Of a stretch of 64,000 nucleotides of DNA, positions 8,307-16,842 are shown one piece after another (position 1 is the first letter of the stretch; each line of letters begins with the position of its first letter). Made by a program: the position numbers and the translations under genes. This stretch comes from G963665215 sp963665215 (GTDB taxonomy: Bacteria > Chloroflexota > Dehalococcoidia > Lucifugimonadales > CAUZJF01), in the NCBI GenBank assembly GCA_963665215.2, contig CAXXWW010000017.1, positions 434,001 through 498,000 of the forward strand. The letters are read 5' to 3'. The notes under the pieces are model-generated. The model was not told the DNA's origin and did not search any database. It saw only the letters and a program-made list of their open reading frames with translations.

Positions 8307-8363
8307 GGGATGGGGTATAGGGGATGGGGTAAAGGGTAAAGGGTACAGGGTATCGGGATGGGG
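8307..8363 (+). repeat. G-run tract after metK
   Basis: This consists of repeated GGG/GGGG runs with short A/T spacers (GGGATGGGGTATAGGGG and onward). It resembles the tract at 4157-4213 and could form a G-quadruplex. The first IS256 copy is inserted at its end, and the 8-bp target TGGGGCGC (8359-8366) overlaps it. Confidence 0.55.
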
Positions 8364-8366
8364 CGC

Positions 8367-9734
8367 GAGGTATCTTCAAAAAGTGTGTAAACAGTCAGGC
8401 GGTGTACCCTCTCTCTGAACAACACGGGCTCGAGGCCCAAGAGAGGAGATAGACCGCCCATGAGGAAGGAAAGCACTGAGAGTAGGTCGGAGTCAAGGCC
8501 GGAGTGGGAGCAGTTGGAGGATTGTGTGCGAAGCCAGGTCCAGAGGCTGATCCAGGAGTTGCTGGAGGAGGAGGTGACGGCGTTTCTGGGAAGGGCGAAG
8601 TCGGCGCTCAGATCCGACTCGGACTCAGATACCGGCTATCGGAACGGATACGGCAGAGCCCGGAGGCTTACGCTGAGTTCGGGAACGATACAGCTGAGGC
8701 GGCCGCGAGTCCGCGATACCGAGGAGCAGTTCGAGAGCCGGCTGCTGCCGCTGTTCGTCAACAGGACCAGGAAGGTTGCTGAGTTGATCCCCGAGCTGTA
8801 CCTGCACGGTCTATCCGAAGGCGACTTCGATCTGGCTTTGCGGGGGCTGCTGGGAGAGGACGCACCGGTATCGGCGAGCACGGTGGCCCGGTTGAAGGAT
8901 AAGTGGAACGATGAGCTTGCCCAATGGCGCAGCCGGCCCCTCGATGACCTGGAAGTGGTCTACATGTGGGTGGATGGAGTCTACGTCAAGGCTGGTCTTG
9001 AGAAGGAGAAGGCGGCGGTACTGGTGGTGATGGCGGCCCTGAGCGACGGGAGCAAGGTGGTGGTGAGCGCTGTTCCCGGATACAGGGAGTCCACAGAGAA
9101 CTGGTCCGAGGTGCTCAGGGACATCAAGCGCCGGGGCTTGAGCTGCCCGAGGCTGGTGGTTGGAGACGGACACCTGGGCATCTGGGGAGCTCTGCGCAAC
9201 GTCTATCCGCAGGCGGCAGAGCAACGCTGCTGGAACCACAAGATCGTAAACGTGCTCGCCAAGCTTCCAAAGCGACAACAGGACCAGGCCAAGCTCATGC
9301 TGCATACTATCCCCTACGCGCCGACTCGGACAGAGGCTGAGCGGCTCAGGACGGTGTTCACCAGGTGGTGCGGCGACCATTCCTACGAGGCGGCCTCAGA
9401 GGCCTTGGGGCGGGACTGGGACCGCATGGTCACCTTCTATGACTTCCCAAAGGAGCACTGGGGGCACCTTCGCACGACGAACCCGGTAGAATCACCCTTC
9501 GCGGCCCTCAGGCTTCGGACCGATGCCGCCAAGCGCTACAAGAGGGTCGATCGGGCGATAGCGGTGATCTGGAAAATGTTGATGGTCGCCGAACAGCGCT
9601 TCAGGCGTCTGAAGGCCCCTGAGTTGATCGAAGACGTCTATCTCGGTGCACAGTATGCGGATGGAATCGCCATTGAATCAACGGCTGAGAAGGTCGCCGC
9701 CTGATGTCGTTTACACACCTATTGACGTAACCTC
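8367..9734 (+). mobile_element. IS256-family insertion sequence, copy 1, complete with target duplication
   Basis: A 1368-bp element has ends starting GAGGT: left GAGGTATCTTCAAAAAGTGT and, read inward from the right, GAGGTTACGTCAATAGGTGT, a roughly 26-bp imperfect inverted repeat. It is flanked by a perfect 8-bp direct repeat TGGGGCGC at 8359-8366 and 9735-9742, as expected for IS256. This copy is a simple transposition product and carries an intact transposase. Confidence 0.95.
8460..9704 (+). CDS. IS256-family transposase, copy 1 (intact)
   Basis: This is a 414-aa mutator-type DDE transposase. The acidic catalytic residues are seen in YMWVDGVYVKAG (about residue 169), VVGDGHLGIWGAL (about 236) and TTNPVESPFAALRLR (about 343). 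The Cys-x-His stretch AEQRCWNHKIVNVL, typical of Transposase_mut, lies between the second and third. GGAGA precedes the ATG. It is nearly identical to the other copies; this copy has His in place of Arg in LMLHTIPYAP. Confidence 0.96.
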   Translation: MRKESTESRSESRPEWEQLEDCVRSQVQRLIQELLEEEVTAFLGRAKSALRSDSDSDTGYRNGYGRARRLTLSSGTIQLRRPRVRDTEEQFESRLLPLFVNRTRKVAELIPELYLHGLSEGDFDLALRGLLGEDAPVSASTVARLKDKWNDELAQWRSRPLDDLEVVYMWVDGVYVKAGLEKEKAAVLVVMAALSDGSKVVVSAVPGYRESTENWSEVLRDIKRRGLSCPRLVVGDGHLGIWGALRNVYPQAAEQRCWNHKIVNVLAKLPKRQQDQAKLMLHTIPYAPTRTEAERLRTVFTRWCGDHSYEAASEALGRDWDRMVTFYDFPKEHWGHLRTTNPVESPFAALRLRTDAAKRYKRVDRAIAVIWKMLMVAEQRFRRLKAPELIEDVYLGAQYADGIAIESTAEKVAA

Positions 9735-9742
9735 TGGGGCGC

Positions 9743-10067
9743 ATGCGGTGAGGTGGCCTCGGGGGGCTGCCTCCTCGACAGCTATGCCGGACACCGCCGG
9801 CGGCCTGAAGCCGGGCGTCGCCCACGACCTCCCCTAGGGCCTGACCTCTGGCGTTGAGTAGAGGGTCAGGTCCCCCGTGCCGTCCAGAATACACCCGCGA
9901 CTCGCCCATGACCTCCTGCTGCACTTCCGAAGCCGCAGAGGGAGGCGGCCTCGATCCGAGTCCCGCGCGGGATGTCGCGCCACGAACCTTCAATGGGGAC
10001 AAATGGGCAGGTTAGGCCTCTGCCATGCCCTCGCCACGGCCAGTCGGGCGACTCAAGGTAGCTCTAC
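9743..10067. other. Intergenic stretch, nothing recognised
   Basis: These 325 nt lie between the IS target duplication and the acetyltransferase gene. Reading frames here look like chance frames in GC-rich DNA. I see no convincing RNA, promoter or repeat. Confidence 0.5.
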
Positions 10068-10652
10068 GTGCATAGCGCTCAAATGGAAATCAGAATTCGT
10101 GAAGAGACAATCGATGTGCTCCAGCAGTACGGCGAAGTCCCCATGACGTTTACAGTCAAAACACAGTACCGTGCGGACCTAATTGACCACGGCCTGGGAG
10201 GCTGGTCTCTAGTCGAGGAAACTGTCGAGCTGCCATATGAGAAAGACTACGATGAGGCAGGGCCCCCGACGAGATGGCTGAAGCACGGCGACGTCTCGAA
10301 CTGGGTGGTCTTCGCAGCCTATGACGGGCCGGCCCGCGTGGGTGGCGCAGTCGTGGCCTGGAACACGCCTTCGATCCATATGCTTGAAGCCAGAACGGGC
10401 TTAGCCGTCCTATGGGACATAAGAGTTCGCCAGGAGTTCCGCCGATCGGGTATTGGCACACAGCTATTTGATACAAGTTTGGAGTGGGCGAAGAGAAGGG
10501 GCTGCAGTCGTATCAAGATAGAGACTCAGAATATCAATGTTCCAGCCTGCCACTTCTATGCAAGCATGGGGTGCGAGCTCAGGGGCATTCACCACGGCGC
10601 ATATCCCGAATACCCCGAAGAGGTTCAGTTCCTGTGGTACCTCAATATTTGA
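10068..10652 (+). CDS. GNAT-family N-acetyltransferase
   Basis: A 194-aa protein whose C-terminal two thirds form a GNAT fold. LWDIRVRQEFRRSGIGTQLF carries the acetyl-CoA pyrophosphate-binding motif A (R-R-S-G-I-G). It is followed by SRIKIETQNINVPACHFYAS, where the Asn and Tyr of motif B are typical of aminoglycoside- or streptothricin-type acetyltransferases. The substrate is unknown. The start is GTG 10068 with AAGG upstream; ATG 10083 is an alternative five codons later. It stands alone between an IS and the phosphohexomutase. Confidence 0.85.
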   Translation: MHSAQMEIRIREETIDVLQQYGEVPMTFTVKTQYRADLIDHGLGGWSLVEETVELPYEKDYDEAGPPTRWLKHGDVSNWVVFAAYDGPARVGGAVVAWNTPSIHMLEARTGLAVLWDIRVRQEFRRSGIGTQLFDTSLEWAKRRGCSRIKIETQNINVPACHFYASMGCELRGIHHGAYPEYPEEVQFLWYLNI

Positions 10653-10829
10653 GGGCGACAGCGCACAGGATCAGCGTTCGACCAGCAACAGAGGCCGCCG
10701 TCGCAGCCATCTCCAGGGTGCACACCATCAGGCCGAGACCGGCGTTGCGAAGCAGGGGCGCTCGAACGAGGGGCCCAATTTATAGCGTGTGATAAGGTAA
10801 AGCCCACTCAACAACGGGGCAAGAAGTGA

Positions 10830-12251
10830 ATGCCGATAAAGTTCGGTACGGACGGCTGGCGCGGGATCATAGCCGAGGACTTCACCTTCGACAACGTGCG
10901 TCTGTGCGCTCAGGGCACGGCGGACCTGATGAAGCAGCGCGGCTGGAGCTCTCGTGGGCTGGTGATCGGGTACGACACGAGGTTCGCCTCGGCTGAATTC
11001 GCCGCCGCCGTCGCCGAGGTCACCGCCGCCAACGGAATCAGGACGCAGCTCTGCGACAGGGCCGCGCCGACGCCTGTCGTCAGCTATAGCGTGGTTGCGC
11101 GTGGGGCGGGTGGAGGCGTGGTCATCACCGCCAGCCACAACCCGGCAGAGTGGAACGGGTTCAAGTTCAAGCCCGACTACGGTGGCAGCGCAGCCCCTGA
11201 GGTGGTGGAGGAGCTTGAGAAGCACATCGCTCGGGCCGTGGCCTCCGGCAAAACCGAGCGAATCGCATTTTCGGACGCCCGTGAGAGAGGCCTGATCGAG
11301 CTCTTTGATCCTCGGCCCGCCTACCTGGACCACCTGGCCGACTTGGTGGGCCTGTCAGGCATCCGTCGCGCCGGACTGAAGGTGGCGGCGGACCCCATGT
11401 TTGGGGCGGGGTCAGGATACTTTCCGAAACTGCTCTCGGGTGGTCCCACTACGGTCACGGAGATACACGCCGAGCGCAATCCCGCGTTTCCCGGGATCTC
11501 CCAGCCGGAGCCCCTCGCCCACAACCTCGACGGACTCATGTCTGCGGTACGTCAGAATGCCGCCAATGTGGGCCTGGCGACCGACGGCGATGCGGACCGC
11601 CTCGGAATCGTGAGCGAACGTGGGACGTACATCACCACCCTACAGTGCTTCGCACTGATATGCCTGCACCAGCTCGAGGTGCTCAAACGGCGAGGCGCAC
11701 TGGTCCGTTCCATCACGATGACCAACATGGTAGACCGGCTGGGCGAGATATACGGGGTCCCCGTGTTCGATACGCAGGTGGGGTTCAAGCACCTGGGGCC
11801 GGTCATGATGCGGGAGGACGCGCTGGCAGCGGGCGAAGAGAGTGGAGGCTACGCCATCCGCGGCAACATCCCCGAGCGGGACGGGATACTCAGCGGCCTG
11901 CTGATCCTGGACATGATGGTCAAGACGAAGAAGACCGTCTCGGAGCTAATCGAGATGCTGACGGACAAGGTGGGCCCTCACCACTACGACCGCTTGGACC
12001 TGGGGTTTGAAGACGGGCAGCGCGAAGAGATACGGGAGCGACTGGCGAAGGCAAGTCCATCTGCGCTCGCCGGTATTCGGATTGAAAAGAAGGACACCCG
12101 AGACGGCGTCCGATTTGTGCTGGACGGCGGGTACTGGGCCCTGGCGCGCTTTTCGGGCACCGAGCCGCTGCTCCGGATCTACGCCGAGGCCGAGTCCCAG
12201 GACCGGGTAAGAGTGCTCCTGGATGAGATGCGCGACCTGGCCAGTGTATGA
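10830..12251 (+). CDS. Phosphoglucomutase/phosphomannomutase (alpha-D-phosphohexomutase)
   Basis: The enzyme interconverts hexose-1- and hexose-6-phosphates. The four expected sites are present in order: the phosphoserine loop ITASHNPAEWNGFK, the metal-binding loop ATDGDADRLGIV, the sugar-binding EESGGYAIRGNIPERDG, and the phosphate-binding RFSGTEPLLRIYAEA near the C-terminus. The length of 473 aa fits the glucose/mannose enzymes. MPIKFGTDGWRGII is a family-typical start. Sequence cannot decide between glucose and mannose substrates. Confidence 0.94.
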   Translation: MPIKFGTDGWRGIIAEDFTFDNVRLCAQGTADLMKQRGWSSRGLVIGYDTRFASAEFAAAVAEVTAANGIRTQLCDRAAPTPVVSYSVVARGAGGGVVITASHNPAEWNGFKFKPDYGGSAAPEVVEELEKHIARAVASGKTERIAFSDARERGLIELFDPRPAYLDHLADLVGLSGIRRAGLKVAADPMFGAGSGYFPKLLSGGPTTVTEIHAERNPAFPGISQPEPLAHNLDGLMSAVRQNAANVGLATDGDADRLGIVSERGTYITTLQCFALICLHQLEVLKRRGALVRSITMTNMVDRLGEIYGVPVFDTQVGFKHLGPVMMREDALAAGEESGGYAIRGNIPERDGILSGLLILDMMVKTKKTVSELIEMLTDKVGPHHYDRLDLGFEDGQREEIRERLAKASPSALAGIRIEKKDTRDGVRFVLDGGYWALARFSGTEPLLRIYAEAESQDRVRVLLDEMRDLASV

Positions 12252-12290
12252 GAGCCCCGGCGCAATCTGAGCGGCGGCACGGGTCAGGTG

Positions 12291-12296
12291 TATAAT
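12291..12296 (+). promoter_or_regulatory. Possible extended -10 promoter element for polA
   Basis: TATAAT at 12291-12296 is preceded by GGTG and lies 38 nt before the polA start. No good -35 box is visible at 16-18 nt upstream, so this is a tentative extended -10 promoter. Confidence 0.4.
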
Positions 12297-12333
12297 TCAA
12301 CCAGTCTTCAGAGCCCCACCCAGGAACGGCCAT

Positions 12334-15126
12334 ATGGCGACTGGCGACACGCTTCCCATGCTGGACAAGAAGCCCCTCCTGCTCCTTATGGACGGCCACG
12401 CCATGGTCTATCGGGCATGGCACGCCATCCAGACGCCCCTGAACGTCAGGAGCACCGGGGAGGAAGTCCGGGCCGTCTTCGGCTTCCTCAACACCTTCCT
12501 CCGCAGCCTGTCGGACTGGCAGCCCACGCACTGCGCGATCGCGTTCGACCTCTCAGCGCCGACCTTCCGGCACCAGGCGTACGACGAGTACAAGGCCCAA
12601 CGGCCTGAGATGCCGGAAGACCTTCGCCCGCAGTTCGACCGGGTACGCCACATGATGAGGGCCTTTGGCATACCTATCTTCGAGCAGGAGGGCTTCGAGG
12701 CCGACGACGTCCTTGGCACGCTGTGCCGGCAGGCAGAGGAACAGGAGATAGAGACTCTGGTCCTGACCGGCGACACCGACGAGCTTCAGCTGGTCTCTCC
12801 CTGGGTCAGAGTGCTCCTCAGCTACAGCGTACAGGGCAGGACCCTCTATGACGTGGCCAAGGTGCGTGAGCGCTACGGCGGGCTGGGGCCGGACGCAGTT
12901 CCCGACATCAAGGCCCTCCAGGGAGACGCCTCTGACAACATTCCGGGCGTTCCCGGCGTCGGCGCCAAGACCGCCATTCGTCTGCTGAATGAGTTCGCGA
13001 CTATCGAGGGCATCTACGAGAACCTGGAAAAGGTGAGCCCGGACCGAACCCAGGAGAGCCTGCGGGACAACAGGGAGCTGGCCCTACGTGGCAAGTTTTT
13101 GACCACCATCGTCACGGACGTGCCAATTCGGCTTGATCTGGAGGTGACGCAGTTCTGGCAGTATGACCGCGGCAAGGTGGTGGCGGCCCTTACGGAGCTG
13201 GAGTTTTTCAGCATGGTCGGCAGGATCCCGGACCCCACGGCCGAGGGTCAGCCAGACGGCCAGGCGGAGGCTCCCGTCGCTGAGGAGCGGAGGGATACCC
13301 GGTACGCGGTGGTGGACACCCTCGAGGCCCTCGACGAGCTGGTCAAAGAGCTTGACTCGCCCAACGGCTTCTCCTTCGACACCGAGACCACCAGCCTGAA
13401 AGCGATGGAAGCCGAGCTGGTGGGCCTGTCCTTCTCGAATGCAGCCGACATGGGGTGGTACGTCCCCGTCGGCCACGTGGAGGGGCGGCAGCTCCCACTG
13501 GACGAGGTGCTGGAGCGCATCCGGCCCGTGATGGAGAGTGACGCCGTACCCAAGGTGGCCCATAACGCCAACTACGACCTCACGGTGCTGGGCAATCACG
13601 GCCTCCAGGTCAACAACCTGGCCTTCGACACCATGCTGGCCGCGCACCTCAGCGGGAGGAAGGCCATCGGCCTCAAGGCCCTGGCGCTGGAATCCCTCCA
13701 CGTGGAGATGACGCCCATCTCCGACCTCATAGGCAAGGGACGCAAGCAGATCACGATGGCGCAGGTGCCGATCGAGCGGGCGGCGCCATATGCGGCCGCA
13801 GATGCCGACCTCACCCGCCAGCTTCACGGCATCTTTCGGGGGGAGGTGGAGGAGAAGGGGAGCGGCGACGTGCTCGGCGAATTAGAGATGCCGCTGGTGC
13901 CCGTGCTGGTGCGAATGCAGGCCAACGGGGTCGCCGTCGACGTCGGCCTGCTGGAGCGAATGTCATCGGAGCTCGCCACTGAGATATCCCGGATCCAAGG
14001 GGAGATGCATGAGCTTGTCGGCTACGAGTTCAACATCAACTCCTCGCAGCAGCTTGGGGACGTGCTGTTCAATGAGCTGGGGCTTCCACAGACCAAGAAA
14101 ACCAAGACTGGATTCTCGACCGATGCCTCGTCACTAGAGGGGCTGAGACAGGTGCTCGACAGGGGCGGCGCCGAGGGCGTGAGCCCCATGTCATATGATG
14201 TCCTGGACAAGGTGCTGGAGTACCGCCAGCTAACCAAGATCAAGTCCACGTACGTGGACGCGCTTCCGGCCCTGGTCAACCCGAAGACGGGCAGGATCCA
14301 CACGAGCTACAACCAGACGGGCTCGGCCACCGGAAGGGTCTCCAGCAACGACCCAAACGTGCAGAACATACCGGTGAGGACGGAGCTGGGGCGCCGGGTC
14401 CGCAAGGCGTTTGTAGCCCAAGACGCCCCGGACTGGTCGCTGCTGGCCGCCGACTACTCCCAGATCGAGCTTCGGATACTGGCCCACATGTCGAAGGACC
14501 CCGGTCTTCTGGAGGCGTTTCACACCGGCCAGGACATACATGCGGCCACCGCGGCCCTGGTATACGGTGTGCCGATAAGCGATGTCGTGCCGGACATGAG
14601 GCGCATCGCCAAGATCATGAACTTCGGCGTCATATACGGGCTCAGCCCCTTCGGCATCAGCCAGCAGACCGGACTGAGCCCGGAAGAGGGAAAGAGCTTC
14701 ATCGATGCCTACTTCGGCAAGTATCCGGGCATCCGCGACTACATCGACTCGGTCAAGGCTCAGGTCGTAAAGGACGGCTACGTCGAGACGTTGTTGGGCC
14801 GCAGGCGGTACATACCCGAGGCCACGTCCAGCAACTTCCACGTAAGGGGGGCTGGGGAGCGGATGGCGATAAACATGCCCATTCAGGGCACGGCGGCGGA
14901 CATCATCAAGATCGCGATGGTGCGAATCCAGGAGCGACTCGACGCCCTGAGGCTGCGCTCCCTGATGACAATACAGGTCCACGACGAGCTCATCTTCGAG
15001 GCGCCGCGGGACGAGCTAGAGGTCCTGAAAGAGGTGGTGCTGGAGCTGATGCCATCGGCGATGGAGCTGGCCGTGCCCCTGGACGTCGAGATAAAGACCG
15101 GCTACACCTGGGGCGACATGGAGTGA
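12334..15126 (+). CDS. polA: DNA polymerase I
   Basis: This 930-aa polymerase has all three domains. The N-terminal 5' nuclease begins LLLMDGHAMVYRAWHA, with EADDVLGTL and GDTDELQLV metal sites and the helix-hairpin-helix GDASDNIPGVPGVGAKTA. The 3'-5' exonuclease (about 330-510) keeps its key residues: FDTETTSL, AHNANYDLTVL and YAAADADLT. The polymerase domain has motif A DYSQIELRILAHMS, motif B RRIAKIMNFGVIYGLS and motif C QVHDELIFE. Proofreading therefore looks active, unlike many PolA proteins of Gram-positive groups. ATG 12334 is used; ATG 12358 (MLDKKPLLLLMDG) is possible. Confidence 0.97.
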   Translation: MATGDTLPMLDKKPLLLLMDGHAMVYRAWHAIQTPLNVRSTGEEVRAVFGFLNTFLRSLSDWQPTHCAIAFDLSAPTFRHQAYDEYKAQRPEMPEDLRPQFDRVRHMMRAFGIPIFEQEGFEADDVLGTLCRQAEEQEIETLVLTGDTDELQLVSPWVRVLLSYSVQGRTLYDVAKVRERYGGLGPDAVPDIKALQGDASDNIPGVPGVGAKTAIRLLNEFATIEGIYENLEKVSPDRTQESLRDNRELALRGKFLTTIVTDVPIRLDLEVTQFWQYDRGKVVAALTELEFFSMVGRIPDPTAEGQPDGQAEAPVAEERRDTRYAVVDTLEALDELVKELDSPNGFSFDTETTSLKAMEAELVGLSFSNAADMGWYVPVGHVEGRQLPLDEVLERIRPVMESDAVPKVAHNANYDLTVLGNHGLQVNNLAFDTMLAAHLSGRKAIGLKALALESLHVEMTPISDLIGKGRKQITMAQVPIERAAPYAAADADLTRQLHGIFRGEVEEKGSGDVLGELEMPLVPVLVRMQANGVAVDVGLLERMSSELATEISRIQGEMHELVGYEFNINSSQQLGDVLFNELGLPQTKKTKTGFSTDASSLEGLRQVLDRGGAEGVSPMSYDVLDKVLEYRQLTKIKSTYVDALPALVNPKTGRIHTSYNQTGSATGRVSSNDPNVQNIPVRTELGRRVRKAFVAQDAPDWSLLAADYSQIELRILAHMSKDPGLLEAFHTGQDIHAATAALVYGVPISDVVPDMRRIAKIMNFGVIYGLSPFGISQQTGLSPEEGKSFIDAYFGKYPGIRDYIDSVKAQVVKDGYVETLLGRRRYIPEATSSNFHVRGAGERMAINMPIQGTAADIIKIAMVRIQERLDALRLRSLMTIQVHDELIFEAPRDELEVLKEVVLELMPSAMELAVPLDVEIKTGYTWGDME

Positions 15127-15168
15127 GGGCGCGGATGAAATTGGAGTCTCCTCCGTTGACACGGGGGA

Positions 15169-16041
15169 GTGACGTTCATTAAGATTCGGATAACGACGGA
15201 GTCTAAGTCCGCACGAGGTCCCGCAGATTTGGCATCACACGAGACCGTTACCATTCTGGAGGCAATCGGGGTCTACGTCAGCAATCTTAGGTCCAGGGAT
15301 AACAACTCCCAAGCACAGCAGGAGCTGTTGAGGTTCGTTCGCTGGTGTGGCGCCGATCGCGCCATGGTGGACATCAAGCCAGTGGAGATTGGCGAGTACG
15401 GCGAACAGGCGGTGGGCGTTATCGGGGGGTCTCAGGCGGCGGAGCGCCTTCAGGAAGTCAGGAAGTTCCTGGCCTTCGCGAAAAAAAAGGGCATGATCGA
15501 GCAGAACCTGGCGCCACACCTGAGAATTCGCAAGGGCAAGGGCCGCAGCAGTCGCAATAAGGGAGAGCGCGCGGACGCGACTATCGAGCTCACCCCCGAC
15601 GGCCATCGCCAGATTACAGATGAGCTCGAGAGGCTCAAGGGGCAAAGGGCTCCCATCGCCGCCGAGATCGGGCGTGCCGCCGCCGAAGGGGACGTGCGTG
15701 AGAACGTCCCCCTTGAGGCGGCGCGGGAGCAACTGGGGCTCGTCGAGTCACGAATCGTTGAGATCGAGAGCACGCTCAAGGCCGCGGTCATCGTGGACCC
15801 CTCCAAGCGGAGAGGGAAGTCGGTTTCAGTGGGCACGCGGGTGGTCCTGAAAGACCTGGCCACGGGCCGTGATACAAGGTACACGCTGGTCAGCGCAAGT
15901 GAAGCAAACCCCTTGGGCGGGAAAATATCGGACGTTTCCCCGGTCGGCAAGGCGCTGCTAAACCGGGTCGCCGGCGACGAGATCGAGGTGAAAAGCCCAA
16001 GGGGCACACTCCAGTACCGGGTGATCCGCGTGACCTCCTAG
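15169..16041 (+). CDS. GreA/GreB-family elongation factor with N-terminal recombinase-type SAM-like domain
   Basis: Residues about 138-288 form a GreA protein: a coiled coil with the tip motif GDVREN (174-179; the Asp and Glu that position Mg in the RNA polymerase channel are kept), then the FKBP-like domain from VGTRVVLKDL through ISDVSPVGKALLNRVAGDEI. Residues about 27-118 look like the core-binding (SAM-like) domain of tyrosine recombinases: a four-helix region containing ELLRFVRWC, ERLQEVRKFLAFAKKKGMI and NLAPHLRIRKG. The Tyr of the usual tip ENAEY is Leu here (ENVPLEAA). GTG 15169 overlaps its purine-rich ribosome site, so the true start may be a little downstream. The fused domain might tether the factor to DNA; this is inference. 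Confidence 0.8.
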   Translation: MTFIKIRITTESKSARGPADLASHETVTILEAIGVYVSNLRSRDNNSQAQQELLRFVRWCGADRAMVDIKPVEIGEYGEQAVGVIGGSQAAERLQEVRKFLAFAKKKGMIEQNLAPHLRIRKGKGRSSRNKGERADATIELTPDGHRQITDELERLKGQRAPIAAEIGRAAAEGDVRENVPLEAAREQLGLVESRIVEIESTLKAAVIVDPSKRRGKSVSVGTRVVLKDLATGRDTRYTLVSASEANPLGGKISDVSPVGKALLNRVAGDEIEVKSPRGTLQYRVIRVTS

Positions 16042-16072
16042 ACTCTGAGTAGTTCTCCCTGGATGCCCTATG

Positions 16073-16098
16073 GGGGGCCCGCGTGTCGTGGGGCCCCC
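16073..16098 (+). terminator. GC-rich hairpin after the GreA-like gene
   Basis: GGGGGCCC (16073-16080) pairs perfectly with GGGCCCCC (16091-16098) around a 10-nt loop, 31 nt after the stop codon. It is followed by a moderately T-rich TCATCTTGTGTT rather than a clean T-run. It is probably a terminator, though not a canonical one. Confidence 0.45.
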
Positions 16099-16437
16099 TC
16101 ATCTTGTGTTGCCCGTCGCGGCGCTGCATGCTCCCTCCGCACGCGTCGCCGACCCGGAGAACTGTCGTTGCCCACCGCCGGTACGCACCGACCGCCCGGA
16201 CCCCTGTTGGCGTACCCCCTGCGACGACAATGAAGGGTCCTCTCGAAAGCAGCGCCGAGCTTGAAGGCGCTGGGTGGGCCGAATATACTTAGCATATGTG
16301 GGCCTGAACACACCATCGCCCTCCATCACCGCGAGGGCGCGTTCCCAATTGTCGCGTGAGCGCCATGGTCGGCGGGGCGAACGATCAGTATTCAGGGCCG
16401 GCCCGGTTGTGTCTCACCTACGCCCGCGGGAGGCGTG
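16099..16437. other. Intergenic stretch, nothing recognised
   Basis: About 340 nt lie between the hairpin and the next small gene. GGGAGG at 16428-16433 serves the downstream start. No RNA gene or conserved frame was recognised. Confidence 0.5.
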
Positions 16438-16824
16438 ATGACGTACTCGTACGAGGTGGAAGTCACCGACGAGCATCGCGAGATGTTCGTTCGGTCCTTT
16501 CTACGATACATGGAGGGCGTGGGTTTCGCTCACATGAGCATCGGGGGAAGGCTCGGCGCGTACGCCTCCCACGAGTTCCGGCGGGATGAAGGACTGATCA
16601 GCCTCACCCTTCTCGCCGAGGGCCAGAGCCGGTTCAGGCTCGTACTACAGTCCGAGACCGTCCCCGTGTTGCCATTGGCCCTCGACGCTATGACAGAGGG
16701 GCTAGCGGATTTCCTAGTGCCGTTCTTGGAAGCCCTCCCCCCGGAACTCTCCCAGAACGCTCTGATATCTCTGATCCAGCGGCTGCGGGATGCGTTTAGC
16801 AAGGCGCCAGGTGAGGAGGGTTGA
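16438..16824 (+). CDS. Conserved-looking hypothetical protein, 128 aa
   Basis: The family was not recognised. The protein is soluble and acidic with no signal or membrane segment. It contains a predicted beta-rich centre (FRLVLQSETVPVLPLALDAM) and a helical C-terminus. GTG 16435 and ATG 16438 are adjacent possible starts behind GGGAGG; ATG is preferred. It ends 18 nt before the antiporter gene, so the two are probably co-transcribed and the protein might be an accessory of it. That link is from spacing only. Confidence 0.65.
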   Translation: MTYSYEVEVTDEHREMFVRSFLRYMEGVGFAHMSIGGRLGAYASHEFRRDEGLISLTLLAEGQSRFRLVLQSETVPVLPLALDAMTEGLADFLVPFLEALPPELSQNALISLIQRLRDAFSKAPGEEG

Positions 16825-16842
16825 CCGGGCCTTGAATCACTG

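Noticed and set aside
7360..8379. Long minus-strand frame (339 codons) opposite metK.
   Set aside because: It is fully antisense to a clear metK, has shadow-type composition and no family resemblance.
8811..9380. A 189-codon antisense frame repeated in every IS256 copy.
   Set aside because: It recurs only because the IS recurs; it is the mirror of the conserved transposase and has no ribosome site or motif.
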